From an uncultured Bacteroides sp. (GTDB lineage: Bacteria > Bacteroidota > Bacteroidia > Bacteroidales > Bacteroidaceae), in the NCBI RefSeq assembly GCF_963678425.1, contig NZ_OY782855.1:1426001-1490000 (forward strand): 64,000 nucleotides of DNA. The letters run 5' to 3'. A model generated the notes under the pieces. It had not been told where the DNA came from and made no database searches. It saw nothing but the letters and a program-made list of their open reading frames with translations. Each line of letters begins with the position of its first letter. Position 1 is the first letter of the stretch. The translations under genes were made by a program, and so were the position numbers. Positions 36,873 through 45,611 of the stretch are shown piece by piece.

Positions 36873-36904
36873 AAAAAAGGAGATCCATAAAGGTCTCCTT
36901 TTAT
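36873..36904. terminator. Bidirectional terminator
   Basis: AAAAGGAGA (36875-36883) pairs with TCTCCTTTT (36894-36902) across a 10-base loop, with A's before and T's after. It lies between the kinase gene and the end of the GH31 gene that reads toward it, so it could stop both transcripts. Confidence 0.75.
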
Positions 36905-37165
36905 AATCACAGCGGAAGCGGGGATTATGAATATATCGCTCCAACATCTTAGTCTTCAATCTATCACAAATCAGATAATCGCTATGGCAAAGATTTAGGC
37001 ACGAAGTAACGCTCAGTTTTTATCCGCATTTGTCCGGCGCTTGTCTGCCTATATCTTGGGTTAAAAATACTACCATTATAATATATGGCTTTTTAAGGGT
37101 CGGCTAATTATTCTCGAGTGAACTTAAAATGTGATTACCTATCTTATTCGTTATAGCGTCATTCT
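36905..37165. other. Intergenic stretch with a GC-richer conserved-looking block
   Basis: No gene is called here. Most is AT-rich, but about 36980-37070 is clearly richer in G and C. On the minus strand a frame is open from 37092 to a TAG at 36982-36984. It reads in part NPRYRQTSAGQMRIKTERYF, without a usable start except an internal Met. The block contains the direct repeat GACAA-GCGCCG-GACAA. It may be an RNA, a dispersed repeat or coding debris. Confidence 0.35.
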
Positions 37166-39781
37166 CTATTGCAATTTCATTTCCACTTTAGTCCCAACAT
37201 ACAAAACTTTTTTTCCTTTTGAGCTTGCATTAATTCCAAAGCCCTTATTTTCATCAACAAAAACAACATTAAAAATACGTTTTATTAAACTGTCTGTATA
37301 ATTTCCCTTTCTATCTGATATAGTTAATGATTGATGTTTTTCATCCCAATTGAACGAAACAATTGTATATCTCCCTTTCTCATAGTTATAATTATCTCCT
37401 TCATCCTCGTATAAATCAAATTTAGCATCAGCTCCTTTATATACACGAATTTCTAGTGTATCGGCCAACTTTTCACCTGAATATTGGATAATCTTACCTA
37501 TTGAAATAATAGAACCAGCCTTAACAAAAAGAGGGATTTTATCTAATGGAGCATCAGTTTTTATACTTTGACCTCCATTAAAATGTTTACCCGTCCAGAA
37601 GTTGAACCAACCAGCCGATTTGGGTAAATAAACATTCCATTCAGACGCATTAGCTTCAGTAACTGGAGCCACTAATAAAGATTTCCCAAACATATACTGA
37701 TATTGACGATTTACGGCAGTGGTATCTGCATTAAAATCCATCACCAAAGGACGCATCATTGTGGATCCATTTTTTGTAACCTGCCATGCTTCGGAATAAA
37801 TATATGGAAGTAAACAATAGCGAAGGTTCAGCATCTTGCGCATATTGTCTTCTACTTTTTGTCCGTACTTCCAAGGTTCGGTTTCGGTTTGGTAACCGTG
37901 AATACGGAATATTGGATTGAACGTTCCCCACTGGTACCAGCGTGTAAGCAGTTCGTGATATTTCTCATCGGTGTATTGAGAATTTCCGGGACGGAAAAAG
38001 CCTCCAATATCTGTTGTCCAATATGGAAACCCTGTAATTGTATAATTTAATCCGGCTACAATTTGATTCTTGAATGTATCCCATGTTCCGCCAATATCAC
38101 CCGACCAATTGATAATTCCATAACGTTGCTGACCCGAGAAAGCCGAACGAGTGAGGATACATACCCGCTTATCAGAAGTAGCCTCGCGTTGACCTTCATA
38201 CACAGCTCTACTTACCATTAATGGATAGGTCAAACGATAGAAATCACCTGCACCAATATGTGTTTTTGTTCCTTTCAAAGCATCATTTTCTGGTTCAACA
38301 GCATCCATCCACCAGGAATCTACACCATTATCAAGCATATTTACCTTCAATGTATTCCAATATTCATTTCTGGTTTTCGGGTTGAAATAATCCAGCCATT
38401 TGGTATCTGGAATAAAACGGTTTTTAGCCACATATTCTTTACCTATTGTTGAGTTCTTATCCGGGTTCGACCAGATTGAGATGTTGAAATGTGCATTCAA
38501 ATTATGCAGTTCTTTTATAAACTCTGAAGGGTTTGAGTAGTTTTTCTCATCAAACTGAGGAACACCCCAACCTCTATCACCCCAATATTGCCAATCTTGT
38601 ACAATCACATCCAACGGAAGATTTCTTTTCCGGAACTCTTTTACCGTTTCAACCAAATGTGTTCCAGAGGTATAACGTTCGCGACACTGCCAAAAACCAT
38701 AAGCCCATTGTGGCAACATAGGTACATTGCCTGATAAATTACGGTAAGACGCAATCACATTATCTGCTGAGGGGCCATAAAAAACTACATAATCGAGCGC
38801 TTTAGCAACTGGCGACCGAAATGTTGTTATGTTATCACTCAGCTTCCATGACAATTTGGGAGTATTATTTGACTTACAAAGTACCTGTACCTGATGTTCA
38901 CCGGCTTTTAATTTCACCAATGTTCCTACAGTAGGCGGAAGCCACATATTACTTTGATCAATACAAGGTTTCCCATCAATAGCCACAAAGTGTCGGTTGC
39001 CCATATCGCCCAGATCCAGAAAGATAGAATACTCGCCATCTTTCGTAACATTAAACTTACCTTGATAAAGCGATTGGTTTTGTGATACTTTCTGAGTTCC
39101 AGAGGTAGTAGTTACTTCGGCCATTTGACTATTGCCTGAAGTTGATTGCTCCTGTTTCCCGAGTGCGATGAAATTATCTGCCGGATTAAAATCCGTTAAC
39201 CCATACTGATGCCATAGCAAACCGTATCCTTTACTGGAATAAATAAATGGAATAGAAATCTGCGTGTTTACCTGTATTAAACGGCGAGCTACGTTTTTTA
39301 AGTTATATTGTCCATCCTGAAATTGCCCCAAACCGAATATATATTCATCGGATGGTGATTCAAAACTCTGTTCAGCCTCATAACAAGATTCGCCTTGAAT
39401 AGAACCAGGAGTTAGTTTCCGGGTGCCTGCCTCTTCGCTCAAAAATACTTTGCCGGCATTATTGGCATACGATAATTTTCCTGTATGCTTATCCAATGAC
39501 ACAATAATACTTTTTGTTTTTATTTCAAGCTTAGTCGGCAAATCTAAAACTTGAAATCCAGGAGTTGCAACACCCGAAGTAAAAACTAGCTCTGGCAGGT
39601 TTCCTTCACTTTCTTTATAGAATTTGATCCTTACGGCATTCTCGCTCAAAGGAGATATACTGAGTGTTCCATCTGATAAAGTAATATTTACCTTGTTGGA
39701 CAACCGTTTAAAGCCTTTCACAACTTGTCCCTCACAAAGTAGTGGGAAAAGACTAATCATTAAAAATAATTTTAGCTTCAT
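37166..39781 (-). CDS. GH31 family enzyme with PA14 insert, alpha-xylosidase-like
   Basis: An 871-residue secreted GH31 enzyme with a short signal peptide (MKLKLFLMISLFPLLCEG). The N-terminal sandwich is interrupted by a PA14-like domain around residues 235-315 (YQGKFNVTKDGEYSIFLDLG), an arrangement known from Bacteroides alpha-xylosidases. The barrel has SWWMDAVEPEND with nucleophile Asp493 and INWSGDIGGTW with acid/base Asp562. The WWMDA-x-EP form is common in alpha-xylosidases rather than alpha-glucosidases. It probably removes alpha-linked xylose from branched oligosaccharides. It is separated from the other PUL genes by a 515-base gap containing a terminator, so it is likely transcribed alone. 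Confidence 0.92.
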   Translation of the reverse strand: MKLKLFLMISLFPLLCEGQVVKGFKRLSNKVNITLSDGTLSISPLSENAVRIKFYKESEGNLPELVFTSGVATPGFQVLDLPTKLEIKTKSIIVSLDKHTGKLSYANNAGKVFLSEEAGTRKLTPGSIQGESCYEAEQSFESPSDEYIFGLGQFQDGQYNLKNVARRLIQVNTQISIPFIYSSKGYGLLWHQYGLTDFNPADNFIALGKQEQSTSGNSQMAEVTTTSGTQKVSQNQSLYQGKFNVTKDGEYSIFLDLGDMGNRHFVAIDGKPCIDQSNMWLPPTVGTLVKLKAGEHQVQVLCKSNNTPKLSWKLSDNITTFRSPVAKALDYVVFYGPSADNVIASYRNLSGNVPMLPQWAYGFWQCRERYTSGTHLVETVKEFRKRNLPLDVIVQDWQYWGDRGWGVPQFDEKNYSNPSEFIKELHNLNAHFNISIWSNPDKNSTIGKEYVAKNRFIPDTKWLDYFNPKTRNEYWNTLKVNMLDNGVDSWWMDAVEPENDALKGTKTHIGAGDFYRLTYPLMVSRAVYEGQREATSDKRVCILTRSAFSGQQRYGIINWSGDIGGTWDTFKNQIVAGLNYTITGFPYWTTDIGGFFRPGNSQYTDEKYHELLTRWYQWGTFNPIFRIHGYQTETEPWKYGQKVEDNMRKMLNLRYCLLPYIYSEAWQVTKNGSTMMRPLVMDFNADTTAVNRQYQYMFGKSLLVAPVTEANASEWNVYLPKSAGWFNFWTGKHFNGGQSIKTDAPLDKIPLFVKAGSIISIGKIIQYSGEKLADTLEIRVYKGADAKFDLYEDEGDNYNYEKGRYTIVSFNWDEKHQSLTISDRKGNYTDSLIKRIFNVVFVDENKGFGINASSKGKKVLYVGTKVEMKLQ

Positions 39782-39884
39782 TTAGTACTTATTTAATACA
39801 ATCAATTTTATATTATAAAACGAATATAACGTAAATTCAACTCAAACAGATTAGAAAATAATAAAATCAAGAAACATCTTCCCT

Positions 39885-39989
39885 ATCTGCTACTAAAATG
39901 CATAAAAAGCCTTTGTTTAAAGGCTTTTAGTTAGTGGGAGATAAAAAAAACAGACTATTCATCTGCTACTTACGAGAATTATCTGCTAC
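39885..39989 (+). repeat. Three direct copies of ATCTGCTAC
   Basis: The nine bases ATCTGCTAC occur at 39885-39893, 39961-39969 and 39981-39989. The last two start exactly 20 bases apart, about two helical turns. The first lies on the other side of the terminator. They could be regulator half-sites or remnants of a repeat. Confidence 0.5.
39904..39930. terminator. Bidirectional terminator ending the main PUL transcript
   Basis: AAAAGCCTTT (39905-39914) and AAAGGCTTTT (39919-39928) pair perfectly with a 4-base loop, flanked by A's and T's. For the minus strand it lies about 370 bases after the end of the GH31 gene at 40297 and before the second GH31 gene. Confidence 0.8.
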
Positions 39990-40076
39990 CAGCATACTTT
40001 ACTTTGATAAGCCCGGCAGACATTTTAAAACTTCCCAAATGAGATTTATTTTTTCTGGAATAACATTTATTACATC

Positions 40077-40152
40077 TTGTACAGAACATTGCATTATTCT
40101 GTACAAAAGAATTAAATGCCTTGTACAAAAGAATGCATTCTTTTGTACAAGG
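40077..40152. repeat. Cluster of TGTACA dyads including a perfect 34-base palindrome
   Basis: TTGTACAGAA (40077-40086) and TTCTGTACAA (40097-40106) form a 10-base inverted repeat with a 10-base spacer. At 40119-40152 a perfect palindrome of 34 bases runs from CCTTGTACAAAAGAATG to its exact complement with no loop bases. Four TGTACA cores are present in 76 bases. It lies 145 bases downstream of the GH31 stop (40297) on the minus strand. Confidence 0.85.
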
Positions 40153-40296
40153 ATTTATATATTAGACTAATCATTCTAAAAAAATCAGATCAGACATTGA
40201 TCATTATCCGCACAGATATTTTCAAAAGTCCCCTTCATAGTTGTGACTGATAAAAAGTTAAAGGGAGATAAAGAGTTTAGCCTTTCTATTTTTCAA

Positions 40297-42753
40297 CTAA
40301 GGTAAAACAGTAACAATTTTCTTCCCTTTATAAACTATTACTTTATCATATTCATTGGAGGTATTCTTACCAGAAGCAACTAGTCTGATCTTGAATTTAC
40401 GTTCAGCAAGCATCCCTGGAAAAGAACCTCTACGATTACTAATAGTCAATGCCTTCTTTGCATCATTCCAAGTAAGGGTAATGGTTGAATATGCTCCCTT
40501 TTCGTAGTTGTAATTATCGTTTTCGTCCTCGTAAAGGGTGAATTCTCCATTAGCACCTTCATAAACGCGAATTTCGAGGTCATCCCATTTCTTCTCGGTT
40601 GCATACTGCACTTGCGGTCCGAAAGGAATTATACTTCCCGATTTAATGTATAAAGGAATCTCATCGATCGTTGTTGCTTTTACTATTTCCTGACCGCCAT
40701 TGACTTTCTCATTAGTCCAGAAGTCATACCAGGCAGTTCCTTCGGGCAAATAAACTTTCGTTGATTTAGCCTGAGCGAAATTCACAGCTTCACCTTTATT
40801 TTCGCCGGAAGCATCTTTTTTATCCCAACCGGTTTCTGCATCTGATTTTACAATAGTTTCGGGAGTATATTGTGCATTAACAACCGGAGCAACCAATATT
40901 GATTTACCAAACATATACTCGTTGTTCATGTCTTTAACCTTCTTATCATTGAAATCCATCACCAAAGCTCGCATAATAGTTGATTGGTTATTTGTAACCG
41001 ACCAAGAAGTAGAGTAAATGTATGGCAACAGAGAATAGCGCAAATTAATTGTCTTAGCTATTGCATTAAAGATAGTCTCACCCTTTTTCCCAAAGTTATA
41101 TATTTCTCTGGGAATATCTGTACCATGCGAACGCATCATAGGAGTAAATGCTCCGAATTGAAGCCAGCGAACATACAATTCCTGAAACGACGGATTCTTA
41201 GTTCCTTCACTCCAGCCTCTATTATAAGCGCCTGCAAAAAAGCCGCCAATATCTGTATTCCAGTAAGGTATAGCACTCATTGAGAAGTTAAGACCTGCAG
41301 GTATCTGGTTGCGTAACGATTGCCAGGAAGAATTTACATCGCCCGACCATGTATTTGCTCCGTAACGTTGTTGTCCGGCAAATGCCGAGCGGGTAAGGAT
41401 AAATATACGTTTATCTGAACTTGCCGAACGCTGATGTTCTGCAACCCCTCCTACCGTCATCAGTGGGAATGCGTTGCGTACCTTACGGAATGAGCCCAGG
41501 TAGGTTTTAAGATCGAAATCAGAAGGTTTAAAATCCAGGTGATCTGGTTCTGATGAATCCATCCACCAGCCATCAATTCCCAATGAGAAAAGTCCTTTCT
41601 GCAGATGTTTCCAGTATATATCACGAGCTTCAGGATTATACGGGTCATAAGGTTGTACACCTGATGGATATTCGCGGTTTGGCGGCCAGCTTTCCAATCC
41701 CGATTGTGGCCATGTGCCGAAATTCAAAAGCATACCCTTCGGTTCCATTTCGCGGAATTGTTTTGTTTGCGGTCCAAAAGAAGACCAGATAGAAATAATT
41801 AAGTGCGCATTTTGATTGTGAATATCTTCCACCATTTTCTTTGGATTAGGAAATTCAGTGTTAAGAAACTCCATTGCATTCCAAAGGTAATTGTTGCCCC
41901 AGTATTGCCAATCCTGAATAATACCATCGAGAGGCACACCTAGTTCACGATATTTATTAACTACACCCACCAGTTCGTTCTGACTTTTGTAGCGTTCTTT
42001 ACTTTGCCAATAACCAAAAGTCCACAAAGGAAACATAGGAGCTTGCCCGGTAAGGTCGCGCATACAAGCAATTGATCCATCAATATTTCCACCAAACATA
42101 AGATAGTAATCAATGCAATCGCCAACTTCAGATTTAAATGATGTACTTTCGGGCTTATCTTCAAAAACAGTGGGGGAATAATTATCCCAGAATAACCCAT
42201 ACCCTTTTGTAGAAACCAGGAAAGGAACATAATCGTCAGTGTTTCCCTGCACCATATTAAGTTTTGTATTACGCAGAGATAATTTGCCGCGCTGTTGCTG
42301 GCCTAGACCATAAATATCCTCTTCTTTATCAAGTGTAAACGACTGATTAATGGTATAGGTTTTTGACCCTGCATCATTAAAATCAGTAAAGGTTGCACCC
42401 TCTTTTTCGCTTAAAAGTTGTTCTCCGAAAAGAGTATAATAGGATATTTTTCCAGACTTCATGTTAACATCTACCTTCAGCTTATTGCTTTTCAACGAAA
42501 CAACATCCCCTTGCTGATTGATAGCAAGCTTTACAGCCTGAGGCTCTTTTACTACCGTTAAGCTTTTCTTTTCAAAAGTTTTTCCCACAGGAGATTTCAG
42601 TACCCTTACAGTTGAAGGTCCATAAAATTGAATCTCAACATCCGTTGAGTTAATTTGGGTTTTGATACCCAAATTGCTTTTTGTGTACGATTGTGCCTGA
42701 CTACCGATGGCAAAAAGCATCAGTAACGAGAATACTAAATTGAGTCTTTTCAT
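40297..42753 (-). CDS. GH31 family enzyme, alpha-xylosidase-like, no PA14
   Basis: An 818-residue secreted GH31 enzyme (signal peptide MKRLNLVFSLLMLFAIGSQA). Catalytic motifs are IDGWWMDSSEPDH with nucleophile Asp399 and NTWSGDVNSSW with acid/base Asp472. It lacks the PA14 insert of the neighbouring GH31 but has an extra loop of about 35 residues near 620-660 (YTPETIVKSDAETGWDKKDA onward) between the barrel and the C-terminal sandwich. The two GH31 proteins are clearly different paralogues, so distinct linkages or chain positions are likely. It is the last gene of the large minus-strand cluster, 30 bases after GH43. Confidence 0.92.
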   Translation of the reverse strand: MKRLNLVFSLLMLFAIGSQAQSYTKSNLGIKTQINSTDVEIQFYGPSTVRVLKSPVGKTFEKKSLTVVKEPQAVKLAINQQGDVVSLKSNKLKVDVNMKSGKISYYTLFGEQLLSEKEGATFTDFNDAGSKTYTINQSFTLDKEEDIYGLGQQQRGKLSLRNTKLNMVQGNTDDYVPFLVSTKGYGLFWDNYSPTVFEDKPESTSFKSEVGDCIDYYLMFGGNIDGSIACMRDLTGQAPMFPLWTFGYWQSKERYKSQNELVGVVNKYRELGVPLDGIIQDWQYWGNNYLWNAMEFLNTEFPNPKKMVEDIHNQNAHLIISIWSSFGPQTKQFREMEPKGMLLNFGTWPQSGLESWPPNREYPSGVQPYDPYNPEARDIYWKHLQKGLFSLGIDGWWMDSSEPDHLDFKPSDFDLKTYLGSFRKVRNAFPLMTVGGVAEHQRSASSDKRIFILTRSAFAGQQRYGANTWSGDVNSSWQSLRNQIPAGLNFSMSAIPYWNTDIGGFFAGAYNRGWSEGTKNPSFQELYVRWLQFGAFTPMMRSHGTDIPREIYNFGKKGETIFNAIAKTINLRYSLLPYIYSTSWSVTNNQSTIMRALVMDFNDKKVKDMNNEYMFGKSILVAPVVNAQYTPETIVKSDAETGWDKKDASGENKGEAVNFAQAKSTKVYLPEGTAWYDFWTNEKVNGGQEIVKATTIDEIPLYIKSGSIIPFGPQVQYATEKKWDDLEIRVYEGANGEFTLYEDENDNYNYEKGAYSTITLTWNDAKKALTISNRRGSFPGMLAERKFKIRLVASGKNTSNEYDKVIVYKGKKIVTVLP

Positions 42754-42783
42754 ATATTATTTTTATAGGTTGCTTATTTTCTA

Positions 42784-44163
42784 TTATTGAAATTTCCACC
42801 AGTCAAAGTTAAACAATTCACGTCCTGCAGTGATATTTTGACCGTTAAAATAAAAATAAATATCATGTTTACCTATTACTTTATGCTTTAATTCCGAAGT
42901 GAAAGTTTTAAATTTATCCCATCCTCCGGTACGAGGTAGTTGAATGGACGAAATAATTGATCCCGAAACACTATCAAGACGAACTTCCAAAATTCCGCCA
43001 TCAACTCCTGCTGCTAACGAGACAGAAAATGATTTAGGAGATTGATTGCCAAAATTCACCTCACGAACCTTTATATAACCTTTCGAACGAGTGCCTGAAA
43101 CATACACCCCTATTTTTTCATTCTGAGATATGGAACATTTTTCCGACCATGCCATTGTTTCCGCTTCAACGCGCTTGTACGGATTAATTTCTCCAATTGG
43201 TCTTGGGCCTTCGCTGGAAATGGATACAGAAGGAATTGTCCCATCAGGATTGTACGTAAATTGCTCCACGCAGGCAGCCCGTCCGTAACTTCCTCCATTG
43301 GGCAACAATCCCGTATGGTAGAAAAGATATGAGTTTCCTTTATAATCAATAATTCCACCATGATTGGTAAAACTATTGGTTTTTTGATTTTCCATGATTT
43401 TGCCCTGATATTTCCATGGTCCGGTTGAACTATTGCTTGTCGAATAAGAAAGGCTTTCTCCTCCTTTTCCCATTCCGGCATACATCATATAATAAAGATT
43501 GTTGCGCTTGTAAAACCAGGGGCCTTCCACATACATATCTTTATTGGGATTTTCGACACTTTTATTTCCCCTTACTCCTCCGAAAGATTCGACAGAAATC
43601 GGAACAGTAACAATATCACCCGAATAAGAAATCATATCTTTATTCAACTTAACATAAAACAAGCTTCCATTCCCCCAATAGAGGTAGGCTTGTCCGTCAT
43701 CGTCAATCCACACGGTCGGGTCAATATTAGACCAACTTCCATTAATAATCAACGGTTTTCCAAGCGCATCTTTGAATGGTCCTGTTGGCGAATCGGAAAC
43801 AGCTACACCTATTGCCATATCGTTTTTATCGCTTTGAGCACAGGTGTACCAATAAAACTTACCATTACGTTCAATACACTGAGCAGCCCATGCACGGTCG
43901 CGCGCCCATTTGAAGGATTCCAACGAAATGGGACTTCCATGGTCTGTCCAATTTACCATGTCGGTAGTGGATAATACATGCCATTTGGTCATGTAGTAAA
44001 AATCGAAGCCCGGAATATCATCACCAACATATGCGTAAAGCGTACCGTTATAAACCATTGGTGCAGGATCGGGACCAAAATGCGTCTGAACAATAGGGTT
44101 ATCTGCCCGGCTAACGCCACAAAAAGTTATTGCCGCTAAAACTAAAGCTAAATATTTTTTCAT
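42784..44163 (-). CDS. GH43 alpha-L-arabinofuranosidase/beta-xylosidase-like enzyme with C-terminal CBM6
   Basis: A 459-residue secreted protein with signal peptide ending GVSRA. The five-blade GH43 propeller has its base Asp32 in FGPDPAPMV, the pKa-tuning Asp148 in NIDPTVWIDDDGQ and the acid Glu213 in YVEGPWF. From about residue 325 a CBM6 sandwich begins (YKRVEAETMAWSEK) and ends in LFNFDWWKFQ. GH43-CBM6 proteins of this form often release arabinose from arabinoxylan. It is the first of three similar enzymes here; the one at 44193 is its close relative and the one at 47713 lacks half of the CBM6. Spacing to both neighbours is about 30 bases. Confidence 0.92.
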   Translation of the reverse strand: MKKYLALVLAAITFCGVSRADNPIVQTHFGPDPAPMVYNGTLYAYVGDDIPGFDFYYMTKWHVLSTTDMVNWTDHGSPISLESFKWARDRAWAAQCIERNGKFYWYTCAQSDKNDMAIGVAVSDSPTGPFKDALGKPLIINGSWSNIDPTVWIDDDGQAYLYWGNGSLFYVKLNKDMISYSGDIVTVPISVESFGGVRGNKSVENPNKDMYVEGPWFYKRNNLYYMMYAGMGKGGESLSYSTSNSSTGPWKYQGKIMENQKTNSFTNHGGIIDYKGNSYLFYHTGLLPNGGSYGRAACVEQFTYNPDGTIPSVSISSEGPRPIGEINPYKRVEAETMAWSEKCSISQNEKIGVYVSGTRSKGYIKVREVNFGNQSPKSFSVSLAAGVDGGILEVRLDSVSGSIISSIQLPRTGGWDKFKTFTSELKHKVIGKHDIYFYFNGQNITAGRELFNFDWWKFQ

Positions 44164-44192
44164 TTCAAATGTACTTTCCTTTATAAGTTAAT

Positions 44193-45581
44193 TTATTTGT
44201 TACTAAACTTCCACCAGTCAAAATTAAATAAGTTTCCATCTGCACCTTTGAACACAAAGTACAGGTCATGTACACCTTTGACTACATTTACTTTACATGA
44301 CAGCATTTTCCAGTTTTTATCTCCACCAGTATTTTTTACGTCTAAAACACCTAACAAACTGCCGCCTTTCCTATCAACATGGATTTCAATCTTTCCACCC
44401 GTCGAAGCTGAAGCAACACCTGCAAGGAAAGTTTTTGCACCTTTTCCAAAATCAACACTTCGCACTTTAATGTAATCTCCGTTGCTGATGTTGGTAACGT
44501 ACACGCCTGCATTTTCATCTTTCACAGTTTCAATACCTTCTTCCCAACCGATGGTTTCGGCTTCAACTCTTTTATATGGATTTAAATTGGATGCACTTTC
44601 AGTAACGCCTTCTTTTGTTGGTGCAATTAATGGGATTGAACCATCAGCATTAAATTTAAAAGGTTCAATGCAAACTGATCGTTTAAAGCCACCACCACCG
44701 GGTAGCGCTCCGCTATGATAAAACAAATAAGATTTTCCTTTAAATTCGATGTAACCCGGATGGTTAGTAAATGCCCCTCCTTCTTTGATTACGTGCATAA
44801 TGGTGTCGCCATAAGTCCACGGCCCGGTAATGTTTGGAGCGGTTGAGTATGCCAAATGCTCGGGAACACCACCAGCGGGGTAAAGCAGGTAATACAAACT
44901 GTTACGTTTAAAAAGCCAAGGGCCTTCTTCATAAGCTGCTGTCCGATTATCATTTTTTTTGGCACGAAAACCAAAGTTTTTGTCTTTCAAATCTTCCTTC
45001 ACAATGCCATATTCCTTATTGTATGAAACCATATCTGCGTTCAACTTTACATGCCAAAGGTTTGGATTTCCCCAATATAGGTAAGCCTGACCATCATCAT
45101 CGATGTAAACCGTTGGGTCGATATAACCGTACCCAACAAGTAAAGGAGCACCAATGGCATCTTTAAAAGGTCCTGTGGGACTGTCGGATACTGCAACTCC
45201 TATGGCATTTCCTCCGTTTTTTTGATTTACCGGCAAATAATAATAAAACTTACCGTTTCGGTGTATACACTGTCCTGCCCAAGCATCTCCTCTTGACCAA
45301 CTAAAATCTTTATACGATAAAATTGCCCCGTGATCGGTCCAGTTTACCATGTCTGTAGAAGAATAACATCTCCAATCATTCATCGTAAAAAAGTTCTTTA
45401 CAGTATTATCTTCATCATGCGAAGTATAAAGATAAACAGTACCGTTATGCACCATTGGTGCAGGGTCGGCAGTATAATTAGTTTGAATAATGGGATTTTG
45501 AGCTTTTAATCCAAATGTCGAGACCTCGATCAAGACAAACACTGCAAATGCAGATGTTTTAGTCAATGCTTTAAACTTCAT
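44193..45581 (-). CDS. GH43-CBM6 paralogue, arabinofuranosidase-like
   Basis: A 462-residue secreted GH43-CBM6 enzyme. Catalytic residues are Asp39 (YTADPAPMV), Asp155 (YIDPTVYIDDDGQ) and Glu219 (YEEGPWLF). The CBM6 starts near YKRVEAETIGWEEGI and ends LFNFDWWKFSNK. The opening NPIIQTNYTADPAPM is shared almost word for word with the GH43 at 47713, so these two are the more recent duplicates, with the one at 42784 more distant. Differences in the propeller loops after blade 3 suggest that the copies act on different arabinose linkages. Confidence 0.92.
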   Translation of the reverse strand: MKFKALTKTSAFAVFVLIEVSTFGLKAQNPIIQTNYTADPAPMVHNGTVYLYTSHDEDNTVKNFFTMNDWRCYSSTDMVNWTDHGAILSYKDFSWSRGDAWAGQCIHRNGKFYYYLPVNQKNGGNAIGVAVSDSPTGPFKDAIGAPLLVGYGYIDPTVYIDDDGQAYLYWGNPNLWHVKLNADMVSYNKEYGIVKEDLKDKNFGFRAKKNDNRTAAYEEGPWLFKRNSLYYLLYPAGGVPEHLAYSTAPNITGPWTYGDTIMHVIKEGGAFTNHPGYIEFKGKSYLFYHSGALPGGGGFKRSVCIEPFKFNADGSIPLIAPTKEGVTESASNLNPYKRVEAETIGWEEGIETVKDENAGVYVTNISNGDYIKVRSVDFGKGAKTFLAGVASASTGGKIEIHVDRKGGSLLGVLDVKNTGGDKNWKMLSCKVNVVKGVHDLYFVFKGADGNLFNFDWWKFSNK

Positions 45582-45611
45582 GTTTCATTTATTTATTAGT
45601 CCATTTCGGAT

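Larger units (their letters stand above)
39782..40296. other. Repeat-rich gap between the two GH31 genes
   Basis: This 515-base gap has no gene. From left to right it holds an AT-rich segment that must carry the promoter of the left GH31 gene, with TATATTCG on the minus strand near 39823-39830 as a one-mismatch -7 candidate. Three copies of ATCTGCTAC, a bidirectional terminator at 39904-39930, and the TGTACA palindrome cluster at 40077-40152 follow. Confidence 0.6.

Noticed and set aside
36982..37092. A tRNA or tmRNA gene in the GC-richer block
   Set aside because: I could not fold it into a cloverleaf, and there is no TTCGA-type T-loop or CCA end.
40077..40152. CRISPR-like or integron-like repeat array
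   Set aside because: The repeats are only two dyads with different arms and irregular spacing, and there are no spacers of constant length and no cas or integrase gene.
39934..40170. A 78-codon plus-strand frame between the two GH31 genes
   Set aside because: It runs through the TGTACA palindromes and the ATCTGCTAC repeats and has no recognisable protein pattern; the DNA repeats explain the sequence better.
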